Positions 63,999 through 64,000 of a DNA stretch of 64,000 nucleotides are shown here, in pieces. Every line of letters starts with the position of its first letter. Position 1 is the first letter of the stretch. The notes under the pieces are model-generated. The model made no database searches. It was not told where the DNA came from and worked only from the letters and a program-made list of their open reading frames with translations. Made by a program: the position numbers and the translations under genes. The stretch is from assembly GCF_000340215.1 (NCBI RefSeq), contig NW_006921548.1, positions 359,400 to 423,399 on the forward strand, in the 5' to 3' direction. This DNA is from Pseudocercospora fijiensis CIRAD86 (Eukaryota > Ascomycota > Dothideomycetes > Mycosphaerellales > Mycosphaerellaceae).

Positions 63999-64000
63999 AC

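Noticed and set aside
1..64000. CRISPR array, bacterial operon or phage features
   Set aside because: Spliceosomal introns, LTR retrotransposons and RIP show eukaryotic fungal DNA; all tandem arrays here lack spacer structure.

Overview
The window reads as nuclear DNA of a filamentous ascomycete, most likely a repeat-rich Dothideomycete (inference; there is no rRNA or barcode gene to place it). Two kinds of DNA alternate with sharp edges. Blocks at about 1-13,500, 35,870-47,700 and 50,600-64,000 are very rich in TpA and poor in CpA/TpG while keeping CpG, and their reading frames are broken mainly by TAA/TAG where the family expects Gln or Trp. This is the signature of repeat-induced point mutation (RIP) acting on CpA. 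Islands at about 13,525-35,870 and 47,705-50,600 have normal composition, GT..AG introns of about 50-70 bp with CTAAC/CTGAC branch sites, and intact genes.

Left RIP block: a decayed histone H3-like gene with two introns (417-968), a MULE transposase relic on the minus strand (1,300-3,150), and a 10-kb nest of two Ty1/Copia elements. Copia-A (minus, 3,497-13,524, TSD CTCCC) was split inside its RNase H by Copia-B (plus, 5,597-8,775, TSD CCTAG). Both carry primer-binding sites that match the anticodon arm of tRNA-Met rather than the tRNA 3' end.

Main island: mostly hypothetical, low-complexity or repeat-bearing proteins. They include a gene whose ATG is cut off by an intron and whose tail is truncated by a perfect 79-bp duplication (18,948-20,444), a spliced proline/serine-rich protein (21,361-22,634), an RGG/polyproline membrane protein (23,128-24,933) facing a second putative membrane protein (25,968-26,825), a 78-bp-repeat protein (27,542-28,347), a CACTA-like (CMC) DNA transposase crippled by a few C-to-T nonsense changes (29,734-33,705) followed by a chain of four very short introns, and a hypothetical protein whose start lies on a 28-bp perfect palindrome (34,681-35,787).

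Middle RIP block: a Tc1/mariner relic, an unidentified minus-strand coding relic, a pogo/Fot-type relic and a Copia element (Copia-C) whose 3' LTR abuts the small island. The small island holds a 5'-truncated Ser/Gln-rich gene and a C3HC4 RING-finger gene, possibly pieces of one locus. Right RIP block: two diverged copies of an unidentified coding repeat, an integrase-core (DDE) transposase relic, a 308-bp tandem duplication, a tRNA-like gene split by a 95-bp hairpin, a long unidentified coding relic with a MADS-box-like segment and a 678-bp AT-rich insertion, and at the right edge the C-terminal part of a DUF3435 protein, the family that includes the tyrosine recombinases (Captains) of Starship giant transposons.

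Apart from the transposons the genes do not form a recognisable pathway. The pattern is a gene island squeezed between RIP-silenced transposon nests. Several RIP-damaged segments decode into non-transposon proteins (histone H3, MADS-like), which implies that cellular genes were duplicated along with the repeats.
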